A DNA stretch of 64,000 nt from Ophioderma brevispina (GCA_023653785.1 JAMKCH010005324.1:1-64000); one strand, 5' to 3'. Counted from the stretch's first letter, positions 22,031 through 33,128 are shown. The notes: generated from the sequence alone by a model not told the origin. Program-made: numbers and translations.

Positions 22031-22160
22031 TATTTTATTTTGTTTTGTTTTGTTTTATTTTATTTTATTTTATTTTATTTTATTTTATTTTATTTTATTT
22101 TATTTTATTTTATTTCTATTCTGCTCTGCTCTGCTTTGTTTTGTTTTGTTTTATTAGATC
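22031..22160 (+). repeat. TTTTA/TTTTG pentanucleotide microsatellite
   Basis: About 130 bp of TTTTA and TTTTG units with a short CTCTG interruption (TCTGCTCTGCTCTGC) near 22121. Low-complexity DNA that creates a spurious Phe/Leu/Tyr reading frame. Confidence 0.95.
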
Positions 22161-22296
22161 TTCTTTTGCCTGGGGAAACCCCATCAGTGTAATCACTGTT
22201 TTTCAGGGGTGCCCAGGGGGCAAACATAATACATCAAAATTGGAATACAATACTAAATACAATAATAAGAACATAATTTTACATAGTAAAAGTTAA

Positions 22297-22632
22297 GGTG
22301 CTTGTTCCAATTTTTGTCTATCGTGTTCTCTACTTAATATGAGAGCTTGACACTTGTATATACTGACCATCAAGTACTGTGGGAAACGAACTTGCGGTTT
22401 TGATGTTAGACGCGATAATGCATAGTGCAACGCCCTATTCACTACTGTGCTAATTATTGATGATTAACCACTAAACGGTAGTTTTTTATCTGTATCTTGA
22501 GAAAGAAATGGGATTTGAAAGCTGAAATTTCAAGACAACAATGAGAAAAATACGGCCTTTCACCTGATATCAAAATTGATACTACTTCCGGGTAAATCAG
22601 GGGGGTCCCAAAAGCGATCGGAACAAGCACCT
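22297..22632 (+). mobile_element. TTAA-flanked MITE, family 2, plus-strand copy
   Basis: Ends GGTGCTTGTTCC and GGAACAAGCACCT are inverted repeats, with TTAA at 22293-22296 and 22633-22636. The interior ATCAAAATTGATACTACTTC and GTTCTCTACTTAATATGAGA blocks match 58792-59107, and 1717-2050 in reverse. Non-coding. Confidence 0.9.
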
Positions 22633-22756
22633 TTAAACAGTCCAGCTGCTATAATATAAAACATTGTATTGCACAGTAAAATGTTGAGGTGTCATAGCAT
22701 ACAGATACCTTATAATACCATAAACAAAACAAATTTCACATACACACCTCAAACAC

Positions 22757-22785
22757 ATTCACACACACACACACACACACACACT
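22757..22785. repeat. (CA)n microsatellite
   Basis: About 29 bp of uninterrupted CA dinucleotides. Confidence 0.95.
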
Positions 22786-22989
22786 ACAAACATACATATG
22801 TTCTGTCCATACACAGACAAATTATGGCACAGTGGCCTATGGAAGCGTTGGAAACAAGCAATTGCTCATAACACAAAACTGCAAGATCAGAATCAACTCA
22901 AATTTTGTGGAATAAGAATTATTCAAGGAATCGAGTGAACAATGAATAAAACAGAAGGTGCTGGAATCATGAAATGTACCTTTAACAGA

Positions 22990-23272
22990 GCTGTTGACAA
23001 ATATTATTACGCCACCTTCAAAATCGTCACAATCTGTTCGCTTCATCCAGGTGGCTGCTCAAAGACATGCCTTACAAGTGCACAAGCCTATCAGCACTTA
23101 GATTGTAATACTCACCCATAACAGCTCCCCAGATTTTCGCTTGGGGCGACGAGGCATTGAGATTAAGTATCTTCTTGCCCAGGGACACAAACATGTTGAC
23201 CACAGTGGGGCTCGAACTCACAATTTTAACGGTCTATGATCACGAGTCTGCGCTTTTCCACTAGACCACATG
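22990..23272 (-). mobile_element. tRNA-derived SINE B, copy 2
   Basis: On the minus strand, TGTGGTCTAGTGG is a near-perfect A box (complement of 23258-23269) and GAGTTCGAGCCCC a near-perfect B box (complement near 23208-23220). The body matches 20235-20525 through CAGCTCCCCAGATT-like and ATTATTACGCCACC-like blocks. It is the better preserved promoter of the two copies. Confidence 0.88.
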
Positions 23273-23520
23273 TACACTGTATCCACATAATGTCAATGAA
23301 TTTTCATGACACTTGGATGCAATGGTTCTTGGGTAGTGTTACCCCTTCAATACAGGGGGTCATAGGTCAACTAGGAGTCATTAGACATCATGGCCCCAAA
23401 ATGGTCACCTCATGTGCCCTTTGGCCCCATTCACAAACCCATTCAGGTGACACGTGTGTTAGGGGAACCCTGTATTTTTAAAGTGACACACTGAATTTGA
23501 ACAATAAGGCATCAAATAAT
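23273..23520. repeat. GACC/TTCATGACACTTGG dispersed fragment
   Basis: Contains GTCAATGAATTTTCATGACA, a GGTCATAGGTCAACTAGG block and CCCATTCACAAACCC. These resemble fragments near 3100, 5930, 45780 and 55910. No ends visible. Confidence 0.45.
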
Positions 23521-23525
23521 GTGGT

Positions 23526-23749
23526 ATAAGAGAAGATATCAGTAGCTTCCCACAATGCATTGCTTCCATTGGAAGTTTTTGTACAGGTAGTCATGTGAAT
23601 CGTTAGAGATGAAACACTCTTAAAATGCAAGTTTGTGATCAGTACTGTCAATTAAGCCATGTTTCATCACTAACGATTCACATCAGTACCTGTACAAATC
23701 CTCCATTGGAAGCAATGCACTGTGGGAAGCTACTGAAATCTTCTCTTAT
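23526..23749. mobile_element. Foldback MITE with 5-bp target duplication
   Basis: A 224-bp element flanked by direct GTGGT at 23521-23525 and 23750-23754. The arm ATAAGAGAAGATATCAGTAG pairs with CTACTGAAATCTTCTCTTAT. Pairing continues inward over ~90 bp to GATGAAACA (23608-23616) and TGTTTCATC (23660-23668), leaving a ~43-base centre. Non-coding; both ends look intact. Confidence 0.88.
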
Positions 23750-23754
23750 GTGGT

Positions 23755-24148
23755 GTTATGACTTTGTCCCATCAAAAACTCTGTCATCTTCGCTTTGCAC
23801 CTTTATAAAGTTTTCTTCTTGATTGAATGACCTTGACACCAGTGCCCTATGTGTAAAGTTTCATGCCGAAATTTCAATCCATTATGATACGGGAGCTTAA
23901 AACACGATTTTAAGTGGGTCCCATTACTTACATGCGACCTCGTCCTCATCTGTTATTCATACATAAAAGTCAGAATTAACCCTTACAGTGGATTTGATTC
24001 GTTTAGCTTCAATGGTTTGGAATATGAAAATACTGCCTTATACCACATTTAAAAAATCGGCATTTTTTGTGACGATTTCGCTTTTAGGTGTTAAACCAAT
24101 GATGACGTCTAAAATTGCGATTTCTTTACTGCTGTCGCCACCGCCTAG
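23755..24148. other. Unassigned sequence
   Basis: Includes a GACCTTGACACCAGTGCCC fragment resembling the dispersed GACC-type repeats. No exon recognised. Confidence 0.4.
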
Positions 24149-25118
24149 CAATAATGATACATTTTTTAAAGAGCCCCCCTATTTTAAACTTTCTAAAGAT
24201 TTTTGCACGGTTGTGTTGGTAATTGTCTAGTAAACTATACCTGAGAACGGTAATGCTCAAATTCAAAGATGTCTGAACGAAAATGAGATGGGGATTCTGA
24301 GGAGGACAGAGAGAGCAATGATAAGAGCGATGTGTGGTGTGAAGTTGATGGATAGGATGAGGACTGAGGACTTGATGCAGGTGTTGGGTTTGGAAGAAGT
24401 GATGGACCTTTTGGCAAAGGCGAATAGTGTACGTTAGTACGGACATGTGCTGAGGAAGGATAACGGGCATGTTTTAAGAAAGGCTTTTGAGTTTGAGGTG
24501 GGAGGTTTGAGGAGGAGAGGATGTCCAAAGAAGACTTGGAAGAAGCAAGTGGAGGAGAAGAGTAGGAGGGTTGGTTTGAAGGTGGAGGATGCATTGAAGT
24601 GGAAGGAGGGAGTAAGGGCAGTTGCTGCGAGTGTGATGTGAATCCGGCCACCTCCGTTCACGCGGACAAAACCAGATTTTAAACTTTGGTTTTACTTTTT
24701 ACTACTTCCATTGAAAGAATGGATTTTGTAATTAGAATCAAAGATCGCAATTGTATTTTAATGGCGGTGCTGGAAATGCCAAATTTCTGTCAGTCCATTA
24801 TGAAATAGCCCCACCTCATGAAAATGACCTCTAACTTGACTGGCGTGAACCAGCGGATCAGCTAATGGATAAGCCCTAAGCATAGACACATATATGGTGC
24901 CATTTATTGGCAATTTTATTGGAAGGATGTTTCCAGCAGCCATTGAGTAATTATTGGGGATCCCCTATTTATTGCAAACAAAATTTCTTCTTTTGCAACA
25001 CACAGAATTTCAAGCTGTACCATTTACAGGTGTAGCTTACCGGCCAATTACCAATGCAACTGCAAAAATCTAATTTTTTTAAAACTGAGACACTCTTAAA
25101 TAAATGTGCTATTATTGC
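24149..25118. mobile_element. Long-TIR element, family 5, containing a LINE fragment
   Basis: The left end CAATAATGATACATTTTTTA pairs with the complement of TAAATGTGCTATTATTGC at the right end. Inverted similarity runs inward about 110 bp, including TTGGTAATTGTCTAGTAAAC against TTGGTAATTGGCCGGTAAGC. The same termini define 15631-16170. The 970-bp span contains LINE sequence (24268-24690), so either the LINE inserted into the element or the element captured it. Confidence 0.75.
24268..24690 (+). pseudogene. LINE ORF C-terminal region and 3' end
   Basis: Starting near AGATGTCTGAACGAAAATG, the plus strand reads MGILRRTERAMIRAMCG, then RTEDLMQVLGLEEVMDLL, a TAG, and YGHVLRKDNGHVLRKAFEF, RRRGCPKKTWKKQVEEKS and a terminal VAASVM stop, with a short IRPPPFTRTKPDF-like tail readable beyond. 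This is the conserved region after the polymerase domain in invertebrate LINEs (probably RTE-like). The internal stop and missing polymerase make it inactive. It shares its family with 14196-14455. Confidence 0.88.
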
Positions 25119-26124
25119 CTTAAAAACCACAAGTCCAAAATATTTTTGCGGGTGTTTAAATTTGTGGTTCTGAAGCACAAAATTAAAACCTGGTAAAATC
25201 TGCAGCTGTTCAGTATCTGATGTGCTAAAGTGTCAGTGTTAGGAGTACCCACTGGATATTTTTCAAACTTTAGCTAAATGACTATCATCTTTATTCCATT
25301 AATAAAATTGTAGCAATAACTACATGATTTCGCCTTGGATGTACTTTGTTGGTGCCAGCTATTAACTAGCAATCAGTTCCATTTGAAATAAATTTTTAAC
25401 TGCAAACCCAGGAGATGTGGAAACATTTGCACTGGAATATCAAATCAAATAAAATTGCGAGAGTCCCTGAAAAATAACAGCTGAAATGTGATACAAAAGA
25501 GTCATATTTAATATACAGGTAATTTTATGTAGCGCCAAAAGAGTGTGGAGAGAGGTGAAAGCCATCCGACAGTTGCTTATTATCAGAGCTCCTTTTTGCG
25601 GGCTGCGCTGTTCCTATACAGTCCCTATACAAGCCAAGGCTTTTGTAAATGCATAAATTCCATCACATGATGAAAAGGCAAATTGGCTAGAAATTGCCTC
25701 ACCTATTCAGGGTCGCTTTCTCAGAGAAATTTTGCACTAGGGAAATGGGAAATAATAAAGGGAGAAAGGCAAGACGTGGTAATTGTGAGGAAAGGAAACC
25801 GCTGAGGGCCAGAGGGATCGGTGCGATATATCTGTTACTGTATTAGAGCTAAAAAAAATGGTTGGGAATGTGAAGAGCAGTTTGATGAAGATAACAATGG
25901 AGGGGTTTTAAGAAACGGTGTGTATCAAGAGTCACGGTCATGGTTTGGAGACATGACATGCTGGATCAAAGTCAGTTGGTGTGGTTTGGGATCAAAGTAG
26001 GATTAAGACTAAGGATTAGTTAATTAATAATTAGAGGATAAGGATAAAGTAAGGGTTATGGTTTAACTTATGTTGGGGTTAAGAAAACCGGTACTTAACA
26101 TGACTGGGTGAGCAAATAAGTAGG
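25119..26124. other. Unassigned sequence
   Basis: Contains a locally GC-richer stretch at 25560-25640 (GCGGGCTGCGCTG) that looks single-copy in the window. No splice-bounded frame or repeat ends recognised. Confidence 0.4.
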
Positions 26125-26240
26125 CCTATAATCTTTTCCTCTAGTTGCCCGAGAAATGAATTAGTCGCCTTAACCGGGAATCGAACCAGGTCTCCCGCAT
26201 GCCATCTAATACCGCGTTTACAGAGGAACTCAATGCAACT
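26125..26240 (-). mobile_element. tRNA-like SINE fragment
   Basis: On the minus strand GACCTGGTTCGATTCCCGG contains a perfect B box (complement of 26177-26187). It is preceded by GCGGTATTAGATGGCATGCG, a degenerate A-box region. The acceptor stem does not pair, so this is not a functional tRNA gene. Confidence 0.65.
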
Positions 26241-26449
26241 GTGCTTGTAAAAAACATGAAGGTAGTGCAATCAAAGAATTCGGGACTTTGGCATTGTTGT
26301 CTTCATTTTCTGTCTAGTTTTGCCATTAGTTTTAATAATATTTAGGCCACCGAGAGCAACCCAAATTTAGTAAATTCTTAGTCTTTACTTTTACATTTAT
26401 GATGATACTGCTCAACATTCCATCAGGAACAAAGCAAACAGGATATGGT
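26241..26449. other. Unassigned spacer
   Basis: Nothing recognised. Confidence 0.5.
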
Positions 26450-27190
26450 GTGCACAAAAGGATGTAAATCTAACTGGTTGTCTTTTATTCTGAAGTGATC
26501 AGCCACTGCAGACTTGAAGCTACTTGGATTTGATATGGAAGTAATTGATTCAGGTAGATCATTCCAGTCTCTGACTGTTCATTAGCACTGCAGTTCCAGT
26601 TATAATTGTTAAATACCATCCTTGCACCCCTTCTCTGAATTTTTTCAACCTTATGTATGAGTTCTTGAGTGAATGGGTCCCATACTGCTGAACAATACTC
26701 GACATTGGGGCGGACTAAGGTCTTATAAGGCGCCTCCTTGATTTCTTTGTTACAGGAATGCAGATTTCTGCGTACAAAGTTACTACAAACCCCAATGTAT
26801 GATTAGCAGTTGAGGTGATACGATTTATGTGTGAGTTCCATTTCAAATCATGTTGAATTTGAACATCAGAATTACCCAACCTATAATGACTTATGATCGG
26901 AGACTTTGAGGCTGGTACTACGGAGCACATAACATTTTCAGGGTTAAATTTCATCTACCAGAGTTTTTCCCAAGATGATAAAGTATCCAGGTCTTCTTGG
27001 AGAGAATTGGCATCCTGTGGTGTACTGATATTTTTGTACAACACAGTCATCTGCATACAACCATAGGCCTACGGTTGAATGCAGACCATCTGGCAGATCG
27101 TTAATGTAAGCCAAAAATAGAAGGGGACCTAAAACAGTCCCTTGGGGAACCGCCGAATTAACACTGGCCCAATTTGAATGCTCCCCTCCT
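26450..27190 (-). pseudogene. LINE reverse transcriptase remnant (YADD-containing)
   Basis: Reading the minus strand from 27190, the product gives VPQGTVLGPLLF, YINDLPDGLHS and YADDCVVQKYQ (YADD catalytic box at 27047-27058). It continues with KFNPENVMCSVVPASKSPII, DLKWNSHINRIT, TLVRPNVEYCSAVWDPFT, KVEKIQRRGARMV and RDWNDLPESITSISN. These are, in order, palm motifs and the thumb/C-terminal region of a jockey/CR1-like LINE polymerase. Several frameshifts and a deletion of roughly 200 bp before RDWNDLPE show it is dead. The N-terminal endonuclease is missing. Confidence 0.9.
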
Positions 27191-27300
27191 ATGTCTTAGT
27201 GACTAATTGACCATTGAGAACTAGCAGGCTCGTTGGACATGCTACACATTCCTATTCATATACCAGTATCTTGGAAAATGTTTATGAGGTAAAGTAAAAG

Positions 27301-27419
27301 AAATACAACATGGATGATGGGACTACCTCCCTCAACTGCATCTCGGGAGGTAGTCCCATCGTCCAATACTTTGGGACAGTAATTTCATTGCTAACCCTTA
27401 TGCAAACCATGTTGTATTT
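27301..27419. repeat. Nested inverted repeats
   Basis: An inner hairpin has a 20-bp stem: GGATGATGGGACTACCTCCC (27312-27331) against GGGAGGTAGTCCCATCGTCC (27345-27364), one mismatch, 13-base loop. An outer perfect 13-bp pair, AAATACAACATGG (27301-27313) and CCATGTTGTATTT (27407-27419), shares two bases with the inner left arm. It is not a recognised RNA gene, and the asymmetric right side is odd for a MITE. Confidence 0.8.
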
Positions 27420-27648
27420 GTATAATATACACTGTCTGAGAGGAGCTTTGTATGTAGGCCAATCAGCACAGGTGTTAGAAAAAAAGAAAAATTAAAACGA
27501 AAATGGGTAAGAATTATACAAGACCTGTTGACAGTCACATATTTAGAATCTACAAGATTCAAGATTTATTGACAATTACCCAACATACAGGTTTGGTCAA
27601 CAACAAAGAACAATAGAAAATATGGCTGTACAAAGACATTTACATTAA

Positions 27649-27995
27649 AGGCGCAACAAGAGATTTCACGTATCAGGTGTCCCTAAAAATCAAATTTTAC
27701 TGATTTTTGCCTTGATGTAAAGCTTTCCATCAAAAATATCCCCATCTGAAAGGATTAAGCTGAGAAATGTTGCTTTGGTACAAAAATTGTGAAATTTCTA
27801 ATTTCATTTAGGAGCAAATACAAAATTCAGCCTATGTTTTATTTTGAAATATAAGCAAATAAAAATCACCTTTTCTCTCTTTTAAGACATTTCTGTAGCC
27901 AAAAACAAGGTAAGAAATCTATTTGAGTGTCTAATCTATATGGAATTACTATTATGACACAATATTTGGGTGCCTCAAAATCTCTCATTGCACCT
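27649..27995 (+). mobile_element. TTAA-flanked MITE, family 1, intact copy
   Basis: A 347-bp element with TTAA at 27645-27648 and 27996-27999. Ends AGGCGCAACAAGAGATTTCA and TCTCTCATTGCACCT pair as TIRs. It is inserted inside LINE sequence, so it is younger than that LINE. The interior has TTTTCTCTCTTTTAAGACAT, CTGTAGCC and ACAAGGTAAGA, which together resemble acceptor and donor splice sites. Confidence 0.93.
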
Positions 27996-28617
27996 TTAAT
28001 GAATACATAATATTACATCCTATTCAATCTATATTTTCTCTAATAGCGTAGGCAGAAGATATAAAATAACTACAAGTTTAACAATGTCGTAGTCTTGAGC
28101 ACTCATTAATTTAACAAATTAATCAAGTGGAAGATTTTCAACATTAAAATATCAGCGAGATTATAGAAGAGTTCTTGACGGAAGTTATTATAGAGCTTGC
28201 AACACATAGGAAGTTATATTCATCTTCAAATCACAAACTTCACAATTCTATTCTCAGGTGGTACCTTCGGGATCAAATATCTTCCCTTTTCAATTCTAAG
28301 ACAACGTGCGCTGACACAAATTTTGGTGAAAGCTGACCGTGTAACACGATTAAAGAAAACAACATAATTTTCTTGTTGAAAAGTAGTTTTAAACTTAAAA
28401 TCTAGAGCTTAGAATTATCTCTGGATAAACAAGCGAACCAATCGGAGTCATAAACTAACTGTAAGCCAGATAGGGCAACTTTCATGATAGTGGATTTGTA
28501 CAAAATATTTGGTTTATCCCACACTTCATCTTTACCAATCAATTTACAAATTTTTTTAATACCATTTGAAGAAAAGTAATTTCCATGGGAGGATCTGTAA
28601 TAACTAATGGGCAAGTC

Positions 28618-28632
28618 GGGGGGGGGGGGGGG
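28618..28632 (+). repeat. G15 homopolymer
   Basis: Fifteen consecutive G on the plus strand, inside the LINE remnant. Such runs form quadruplexes and are error-prone in sequencing. Confidence 0.9.
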
Positions 28633-28879
28633 ATGCAAAGACAATTGTAACAAGCAACCTTTAATCTATGGGAGCTACAAAGTGGTAACATCCCATGAAC
28701 TCCAAACTTGATAGAGTCGTACTGGTAGACCATTTTAAACTTTTAATTGAACGTTGGATTTACGTATTCATCCGTAAAATTGCTAAAGCTATATATGCCC
28801 ACCTTTTCTTTATTTGAAAATAAAATGCTTAAAATGAATGAACTATGCTATTTCAGTCTTTCTGTTTTGGTTTGCCATT

Positions 28880-28928
28880 TCAAATACTGCAAACACTTTA
28901 AATATAGCAAACACTTTAAATATAGCAA
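28880..28928. repeat. 18-bp tandem repeat, two copies
   Basis: GCAAACACTTTAAATATA occurs at 28889-28906 and again at 28907-28924, with partial units on each side. Confidence 0.85.
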
Positions 28929-29527
28929 CTACACGAAACATGCGAAGCATTTTTTGAGTGGATTGCCTTAATGGCTGTGAAGGTATGAATAAATTCTGAA
29001 AAAAGGTCACTGGCTGGCATGCTATTGATATTGAAAATGTTGTATGTACTTTACTGCATAATTTCATGAAAGTCATTAATCACCGTACTGAATGGCTGAC
29101 ATACCAAATTTGTGTTTTAACAGGGAAAATGAGACGAATGAACAATATTATAACCAGCCTGTCTTTAGGATTATGTAGACCAATCATGGTATTGAACTTC
29201 AGAGATTTGTACCCGGGGTTTTGGTCTCAACACAAATGAATAAATATTGGAAAAGTAGGGAAATTCCCTTTATCTGGAGTAAACAATCCCAAAGTATACT
29301 AATATGGTATACAATTTAAGGAGAAAGGCAAATTTATTTTCATGTACAGCTGTGTGGGTTCCATATTTGGCATGACATGGTAAAGATGTAGGCCCTACGT
29401 CTTTGTTTCAGACTTACAGATGAATGTCCCTACTCAAACCAAACTTGAGAACCCCTTTGGATTTGTACCCTTTTGTGATTTCTGTCTGTGAATAGACAAA
29501 AGTACAAGCAGTTCCATATAGAACACT
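28929..29527. other. Unassigned sequence
   Basis: No element, exon or RNA gene recognised. Confidence 0.45.
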
Positions 29528-29765
29528 GGGCCCGTACGCAGAAGGGGTGGTCGGGGTAAATAAGGTGTAAATTGTAGAGAAAATGTGGATAAAAAATTAT
29601 GGTGATGAGGCATTCAGAAAGTACAAAGTAGGAACTTTGTTTAGGGGGGTGGGTGGGATTAGATTCACTTTACAAAAAAAAAATGCAAATGCAGCAGGTT
29701 CCCCCAAAATATGTTCACTTACTCAAAATTCTGCAGTCTCCAACATAAATATTGTGTACGGGCCT
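29528..29765. mobile_element. Possible MITE (GGCCCGTACGCA termini)
   Basis: GGCCCGTACGCA at the left and TGTGTACGGGCC at the right form a short inverted pair 238 bp apart. A purine-rich interior and a G6TGGGTGGG tract lie between. No target duplication could be fixed, so the element is tentative. Confidence 0.55.
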
Positions 29766-30867
29766 GTGGTAAGTGGTATCTATTCATAACATGGAAATGC
29801 AAAATTAGAATCAAATGAAAATTTTGGAATAATAAGCACTTTATCATGATGTTCATGGTAAGTGCTAAAATCAGGAATTTAACCTTGAAGTGTGTTTTTT
29901 CCTAAATGCTACTATAACATGTAACTAGAATCGGTATGGTAATAATTACAATATTTATGGTTGAAAGTGCATGAACTGACAAATAAGCCGAGACATAAAA
30001 TCAAATTGATAATAAACATTGCAGAGCAAAACTTAAGTTAAATAATAGTAGCTGCATAATAAAATTAATGCCTATATACTGTTGGGACAGCTGCATCCAC
30101 ACATTGATGTCATAGTAAAACTGTTAAAAGCAGAGGTTGTGTAGGCATCGGAGAAACAAAATACTATTACAATTTTCTCTTGCAATTCTCAAATCTGAAG
30201 CCTTCTATATTTTACAATTGCACTGAGAAATGGTAATGGCAATATTTATTATGGTAATGATATTATGAGCAATATACTCTTTTGACTTTGCAGCTCAATC
30301 AATAATGTTTGAAAGTGTTTATTGCACTGGGAAATTTAACCTAGTATCACAACTTTGTTTCTAAAGGTTGGGGGTATTTTTTGCCCAAAGTCTGTACAAA
30401 ATTATGAAAAAAAGGGGAAAAAAGCAAGCTAGGAAGTGTGAAAATGTATTCTTAATAACACTGGTTAATTTAATGTAGGTGACATGATCTGGTTCCACTC
30501 ACACTAAAGGCAGGAATTGTGAAATTGTAATATTAGATCAAATAGGAAGTGGAAAAAATGGTAATACCTAGTTCTGCAAGCCTCACCGTCGCATTTTTTC
30601 TTCATTTTGGTCTTTCCTGGTGACGGTTTGGCCTTTAAGTGTATTCTGGAAATGGGAGTGCTAGCCTATAGTAAATGCCCTGGCAGCCGCCCTCTATTAC
30701 TCTTGCATTGTTGTATCTCACATTTCCGAAATCATTTTACACTATATGCACATGACAGCATACTTAAGAATCTCCTGCGTAAAGCTACAACTTCAGCGTG
30801 AATTTTGTATTCATTTTCTAATCCAAGGATAAAATTGCTTCGTTCAGACACTAAAATCCGTAGTGTA
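29766..30867. other. Unassigned sequence
   Basis: AT-rich; a 64-codon frame at 30607-30801 gives no recognisable product. Nothing else found. Confidence 0.45.
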
Positions 30868-33128
30868 TCAGGAAAAGTTAACCGCTACTTGTAGTCTCAT
30901 TACAGTCGCTGTACTGGCCTCCCACTCTGTGATGCAGGTTCTGGCCTAATCTAGTGCAGTCTAATACACGTAAAAAGGTGCACTCAGCATGACACAGTAA
31001 ATGACTCGACTGAGAGCACTAGGTATGAGGCAGCTATTTGAAAGAAGAGAATATTTCGCTGAGTTCCCATACAGGTATTCGATTCGGATACAGAACCATT
31101 GAGTATCAATCTATATCCGGGACAATCCCTATTTCAGTGTACACGTCCCCCATGAAAAAAGGTAGTTTCTTGACTCTTTATTCAACATTAGTTTCGCCCA
31201 GGCTATAGGAATTATTCTGACATAGTTTATTTGACATCTATGGTCCCCAACTCGCTTTTCAGGCTATATTTATTTCTATTTGCCGTGTATAAAACAGTTT
31301 ATTTGATTCTAAACTTAACTTATGCTCGGTTGCGATACGTGCAGTTGTGCTTTTGTACGGGACTTTTTGGCCTATTAATGTAAATAATAGAGCCTTTGCC
31401 ATCGCGTGGAAGAATTTGCCGCTTTTGCCGCTGTTTAACGCCCTACTAGTTTTTTATGGCTTGCTTGAGTGCTCTGAAAGTTACAGTTTTGGAAATGGAT
31501 TTTGAAATTTTTGTGTGTAAATGTCATTTTGGAAGGTGTTTTGTTGCGGGAATCTGATTTTCAGTGTATAAAATTCGCATGTGTGTCCGATACTTCGTCA
31601 TTATGAAGATTCGAGAGGGCGGTGTTTGTTATCAATAGCAGTACCTGAGTTAAGTGGGAGCGTGGTTGGATTTGCGGGCTATTGTGTCCTTGCGCCCGAG
31701 TGATGTTGTGTTATGAATGTGCCTGTATGATGCGTCTGTAAAGATCTACCTACAACCCCGGCCTTGGCTCAGATTCTCTGCCTGCACCATGCAACTTACT
31801 CACTCAGTCACTGTGTTCCTAATTAAAGTCTGCCACTGTCGAGCCAAAGATGCTTGTGTTGTATATATTATTTATATCAGTATATATATAGTCACTTTTA
31901 TGACATTATTTCATGATTAGAAGCCCTCAAAATATCCAAAGTTTTGATCCATGTAAAGATTCCCACGATAAAAAAAAACGTTAGGCATAGAGATAGTGCT
32001 ATTTAAATATTCATTAACTCATCACTGTTTACACCAGGGAGTCTATATCATGTTTACACTCATTGGGATTTCCCAGGATTTCCCTTGAGGATCACGTGAC
32101 CGTTGACACGCAGCCTCGTGTCCCGTGTTGGCTATGATACACACACAGCATTAGTGCCAAGCATTTTGAACAGTTGTTGAAAAAGAAATCCCAACATAAT
32201 TTTTATTGAGAGACAAATTAATTCCATCGGTATTTAATCTAAAGTACATATTCATTGTTATTTGTGCGAGATTAAAACTTTATATGACTTGTGTTAAGCG
32301 AGCAATCATGAATTAATCTCAGCAAGTACGATTAGCCTACCTATCAAAAAGCTGACATTTTGCACCACACTATCAATTTGAACAAATATAAGCAGGTTTA
32401 CGTAAGTTTGAAGCCTTTGTGCTTCATTCTCTTTCGGACTTTTTTGCACTTTACAGGATATTGTTGTTCGGGCAAGTCCAAATATCAGCTAATGGTTTAT
32501 GGTTTACTGACTTTTACTCCCAAACAGTCACTATATTAATCAGAAAAACTGAGTAATTACTAGACCATATTCCTTTTAAGTTTTACTTTTACCGTTTCAT
32601 GAATAAAGGAACGACAACAATTAAAGATATCAATCTTACACAACGTCGACAGACCAGCTGGGAATGTCCACTTGCACCATTTCCACAAGCTCAAAGGTGA
32701 TGTTCGATCGATATTGCTTCCCCAGTCCAGCCTCCCAGGTCAACGATCTTGGCCCGCCACATATTATTTCACAGTCTAAAATTTTTGTGACAAAATGATG
32801 CGCATGCCGGGTTACCGTACAGTTCTCTCTCAGACTCAGTCAGAACCCCTTATGATCCCCTTCAATTCCGTGAATAAAAAACACAATCGACAGAAATAAA
32901 TTATTCATATTTTCTGTGTATTTTTTCTAGTACATCTCTTTTCAAATGTTATTTAACATACAAATTACATCAGTTCATATGGCCGGGAGCGGACCATGCA
33001 AAGTGACATTACCTCGCCCCCATGTATAAAATGGATCAAACCAAACAACAAAGTTAACATAGCTTCCATTCATACGTTAATTGCAAGTAAACAAAAATAA
33101 ACAACGGTAATTAAGTCAGAATTATTGT
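30868..33128. repeat. 2.3-kb tandem duplication, copy A1
   Basis: Starts CAGGAAAAGTTAACCGCTAC and ends AAGTCAGAATTATTG. It repeats as 33129-35462 with frequent single-base insertions and deletions but few substitutions. Unique-looking content includes a CACGTG site near 32093 and, near the right end, CCTCGCCCCCATG followed by TATAAAATGG (about 33013-33034). No reading frame is shared intact by both copies, so it is not coding as it stands. Confidence 0.85.

Larger units (their letters stand above)
27545..28740 (-). pseudogene. LINE ORF C-terminus and 3' end, split by a MITE
   Basis: On the minus strand, in three frames, the sequence reads DWFACLSRDNSKL, FKTTFQQENYVVFFNRVTRS, RIEKGRYLIPKVPPENRI, VKFCDLEDEYNFL-like and CKLYNNFRQELFYN. 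This is the C-terminal cysteine motif region (EN/R...C..C...DE..FL..C..Y...R) of invertebrate LINEs. The 3' end carries CAATAAATCTTGAATCTTG (complement of 27553-27571), a typical LINE terminus. MITE family 1 (27649-27995) inserted into its 3' part later. A G15 run interrupts the frame. Confidence 0.82.

Noticed and set aside
22040..22165. Phe/Tyr/Leu-rich coding frame
   Set aside because: Created by the TTTTA pentanucleotide microsatellite.
26177..26220. Functional tRNA gene
   Set aside because: Only the B box is convincing; the A-box side is degenerate and arms do not fold.
27345..27364. let-7-like microRNA (GAGGTAG in the hairpin)
   Set aside because: The seven-base match is the only similarity; the rest of the arm does not resemble let-7 and the stem is too short.
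24268..28740. Active LINE
   Set aside because: All LINE pieces are 5'-truncated and carry stops or frameshifts; none has an endonuclease domain.
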